Below, piece by piece: positions 13,583 through 15,717 of a stretch of 15,717 nt of DNA (position 1 is its first letter; every line of letters begins with the position of its first letter). The stretch comes from JBCAWW01 sp045106675. GTDB taxonomy: Bacteria; Bacteroidota; Bacteroidia; J057. A program made the position numbers and the translations under genes. The stretch spans positions 1 to 15,717 of the forward strand of contig JBGCFA010000064.1 in NCBI GenBank assembly GCA_045106675.1. Direction: 5' to 3'. The notes beneath the pieces are model-generated. The model was not told where the DNA came from and ran no database searches. It saw only the letters and a program-made list of their open reading frames with translations.

Positions 13583-14997
13583 TTAACAATTTGCAAACCA
13601 GTTTCGGTGATGATGGCTTCCTCTTGATAACTCTCATAATCGGTATTTATGCCCCATAAATCGTGTTTTTTATCGCTGATGATATTTTCAGCGGCAAAGA
13701 GGCCCATCAAGATTGAGTGGTCTTGATTGTTGTATTTAAAGGCCCCATATCGACCGATTACTGATAGATTTGGTATGCTTTTTAGAAAAGATTCGATGGG
13801 ATCGAGATGATTTTTGTATCCTTTTTCATAGACGGGGTAGCACTTGGGTATGCGGTACACCATCCCCTGTTTGATTTGAGCTTTGCCGACTAAACCTGTC
13901 TCTATTATTTCACGTTCGGCTAAGGCGATCAGACTCGCATCTTCTTCTTGCCAGCGGGCCTCTTCTGGGTAGCACCAATACTCAAGAGTGAGGATACTAT
14001 TTTTGCGTTCCGCATTGGGGAGCCAGTTACTAAAATTGGTGATGCGGCCCATCTCCAAATTGGGAGAATGTACATAGAGCCAATTGTCTGGAAAATGCTC
14101 AGCTCCCTCGACTTCCAAATAGACCAAAATGGTATTGCGAAAACGCAAAGCTTGGGCTGCTGCTTTGATCTCGGGAGGGGTTTCGAGCATACGAGAAACA
14201 AGCAAGTTCAAAGGCATAGTCGAAACGACATGATCAAACTCTTCGATGCTTCCATCTTCCAGTTCTAACCCTTTGATTTGTCCGTCTCGCATGATCGCTT
14301 TTTGGACTGGGCGATTGAGATGGAGGGTGCCACCATTGGCTTGGATCGCTTCGGCCATGCGTTCGTACACCATCCCGCTGCCTTCCTTGGGATAAGCAAA
14401 TTGATCTACAAGTGTCTTGTGTTGATTGCCACGTCCTTCACTGATGGCGTTTTTGACCGCTTCCCAAAGTGAGAGTTTTTTGATCCGTTGGGCGGCAAAG
14501 TCGGCGTCTAACTCCTGGCAACTGATCCCCCAAAGCTTTTCTGAATAAGCCTTAAAAAATATTTCAAAAAGTCTGCGACCAAAACGATGGACTACCCAAT
14601 TTTCAAAAGAACCATTGAGAGGAGTAGGAGAGAGCTTTTCTTGACCATAACTGAGGACACAGCGTGCTGCTTCAAAAATGCCCAGCTTCTTCAAAGCATC
14701 AAATGCCTTGAGCGGATAGTGAAAATAGCGATCCTTATAAAATATTCGGGTAAGACGATCTATGATGACATAGTCCTTTTTGACTACTTCCAACCATAAT
14801 TCGTTGACTCTCCGATCACTACTAAAAAAACGATGAGGCCCCAGATCCACTCGTTCTCCCCAAAGGTCAAGGCTACGCGATAATCCGCCCACCTGTGCAC
14901 TCGCCTCATATACCGTAAGATCGATACCTGATACCTTAGAGAGCTGGTATGCAGCCGTTAAGCCTGCTGGTCCGGCACCGATAATAGCAACTTTCAT
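13579..14997 (-). CDS. FAD-dependent amine-oxidase-family oxidoreductase
   Basis: Flavoprotein of the broad protoporphyrinogen oxidase / amine oxidase group (COG1232-like); the substrate is not evident. 472 aa. It has the dinucleotide-binding motif VAIIGAGPAGLTAAYQL (3-19) with Glu31 at the end of the second strand, then QVGGLSRS (35-42) and DLGPHRFF (51-58). A C-terminal FAD-contact block reads GRYGAFKYNNQDHSILMGLFAAENI (about 415-439). GPHRFFSSDRRVNELW and FYKDRYFHYPLKAFDAL recall members found in polysaccharide gene clusters and, more distantly, UDP-galactopyranose mutase. A true HemY is less likely from the C-terminal WGINTDYESYQEE tail. It has its own likely promoter and follows a polytopic membrane protein gene. 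Family sure, role open. Confidence 0.85.
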   Translation of the reverse strand: MKVAIIGAGPAGLTAAYQLSKVSGIDLTVYEASAQVGGLSRSLDLWGERVDLGPHRFFSSDRRVNELWLEVVKKDYVIIDRLTRIFYKDRYFHYPLKAFDALKKLGIFEAARCVLSYGQEKLSPTPLNGSFENWVVHRFGRRLFEIFFKAYSEKLWGISCQELDADFAAQRIKKLSLWEAVKNAISEGRGNQHKTLVDQFAYPKEGSGMVYERMAEAIQANGGTLHLNRPVQKAIMRDGQIKGLELEDGSIEEFDHVVSTMPLNLLVSRMLETPPEIKAAAQALRFRNTILVYLEVEGAEHFPDNWLYVHSPNLEMGRITNFSNWLPNAERKNSILTLEYWCYPEEARWQEEDASLIALAEREIIETGLVGKAQIKQGMVYRIPKCYPVYEKGYKNHLDPIESFLKSIPNLSVIGRYGAFKYNNQDHSILMGLFAAENIISDKKHDLWGINTDYESYQEEAIITETGLQIVN

Positions 14998-15022
14998 CCG
15001 CAGAAAATCTCGTTTAAGATTG

Positions 15023-15030
15023 CAAACTTA
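15023..15030 (-). promoter_or_regulatory. Candidate -7 promoter box for the FAD oxidoreductase gene
   Basis: On the minus strand TAAGTTTG is an exact TAnnTTTG box 25 bases before the ATG at 14997, predicting a short 5' UTR. About 19 bases upstream is a run of eight T (15048-15055) in place of the expected TTTG. It lies in the 77-base gap after the preceding membrane-protein gene. Confidence 0.45.
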
Positions 15031-15074
15031 CAACCTTCATCGACTAGAAAAAAAAGATATCGTAATCCTCCCTA

Positions 15075-15717
15075 TCAATCTTCTTGGGGAGCATGGATAT
15101 ACTGCATCGATTGTACACTGTCGTGGACGATGTGAAACAAAATAGCTTCCGAATGACTTGTTTCCGCCAGCCATCGTTGCACTACAACACTATCTCCTTC
15201 CCCTACATTGCGTTGGGCCGCATAAATCGTCGGTAAAGTGGGCATTTGATCCATAAATACGGGGATTCCCGCTGGTGCTTGTGATTTGATACTCTCTCCA
15301 ATACGCGTCTCCGGCGAGCTCGCCATGGCATATAGATAGTAGCGTTGAGTACCAAAGCCGATCCATAGGAGCAAGCAGATTGCAGTGAGGAGTTTTGCTT
15401 TTACCCCTAGTCGGGGAACGCTTGGGAGAATCCATGCGATCAACAATATCCAGAAAGGGCCTCCCTTAAGAGCCGAAAAATCGTGTAAGTAGCTAAAGTT
15501 TCGAAATAGGAGGGCGTGAACTAAGTAGGGGAGCAGTGCAAGTAAAAGCATATTAGACGGTCGCTGGAGCTTTTTGCGTGCAAGTTGGATCACTAATCCC
15601 AAGATGCCGATAGTAGGGAGTAGGGCAAACATACGATGGGGATGTTTGAGGATCACCTCTTCGAGGAACGCTTGGGCAGTTATCCTGGCACCACCACGAT
15701 AAGCATAGCGTTGGGTC
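15075..15717 (-). CDS. Polytopic membrane protein, C-terminal part (cut by window edge)
   Basis: The frame is open to the end of the window; the upstream part reads TQRYAYRGGARITAQAFLEE before the GTG at 15656, so that GTG is internal and the gene starts outside. Visible are about 214 residues with four hydrophobic segments (FALLPTIGILGLVIQLA; MLLLALLPYLVHALLF; PFWILLIAWILPSV; LLTAICLLLWIGFGTQ). A soluble C-terminal tail of about 80 residues begins RYYLYAMASSPETRIGESI and ends HAPQED. This layout occurs in GT-C type glycosyltransferases (PMT/ArnT-like), which would agree with the neighbouring oxidoreductase, but no catalytic motif is in view. Function is unassigned. Two copies of GGAACGCTTGG (15415-15425, 15665-15675) lie in its coding sequence in different frames. 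Confidence 0.75.
   Translation of the reverse strand, partial: TQRYAYRGGARITAQAFLEEVILKHPHRMFALLPTIGILGLVIQLARKKLQRPSNMLLLALLPYLVHALLFRNFSYLHDFSALKGGPFWILLIAWILPSVPRLGVKAKLLTAICLLLWIGFGTQRYYLYAMASSPETRIGESIKSQAPAGIPVFMDQMPTLPTIYAAQRNVGEGDSVVVQRWLAETSHSEAILFHIVHDSVQSMQYIHAPQED

Overview
The window looks like chromosomal DNA of a Bacteroidota bacterium, probably near the Saprospiria/Lewinella group, although the class is only a guess. The evidence is the DUF1015-serC pair, promoter boxes of the form TAnnTTTG, mostly absent Shine-Dalgarno sites, a leuACDB gene order with a Bacteroidota-like LeuB, and outer-membrane proteins with 'SAQ'-type signal peptides. I see no phage, transposase, CRISPR or RNA genes.

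Left part (1-6000). On the minus strand are a DUF1015 gene cut by the window edge and serC (serine/PLP biosynthesis). Divergent from them is a family I inorganic pyrophosphatase (+). Then come four minus-strand genes: two tandem paralogs of a secreted, probably beta-barrel envelope protein, a lytic transglycosylase lipoprotein, and a small conserved 90-aa protein. The second paralog (3528-4628) is interrupted by one in-frame TGA exactly where its intact neighbour has a TGG tryptophan codon.

Middle (6000-8640). Two plus-strand acyl-condensing enzymes follow: a FabH-like KAS III homolog that keeps the nucleophilic Cys but has Thr and Tyr in place of the usual His and Asn, and a biosynthetic acetyl-CoA acetyltransferase with an intact Cys/His/Cys triad. 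A 365-base convergent intergenic region after them is packed with hairpins and repeats. A motif from these repeats recurs inside coding sequence elsewhere in the window.

Right part (8638-13580). A complete leucine operon runs on the minus strand: leuA, leuC, leuD, leuB. Upstream of leuA is the most interesting element. A 19-aa ORF (MKYSHFLPLNLLRLQLFLQ, seven Leu) with a good Shine-Dalgarno is bracketed by a perfect 10-bp inverted repeat. The 3' arm of that repeat can alternatively pair with a segment just before the leuA start. This looks like leucine-responsive attenuation, with a possible three-segment RNA switch.

Far right (13579-15717). On the minus strand are an FAD-dependent amine-oxidase-family oxidoreductase with its own likely promoter, and the C-terminal part of a polytopic membrane protein that continues beyond the window.
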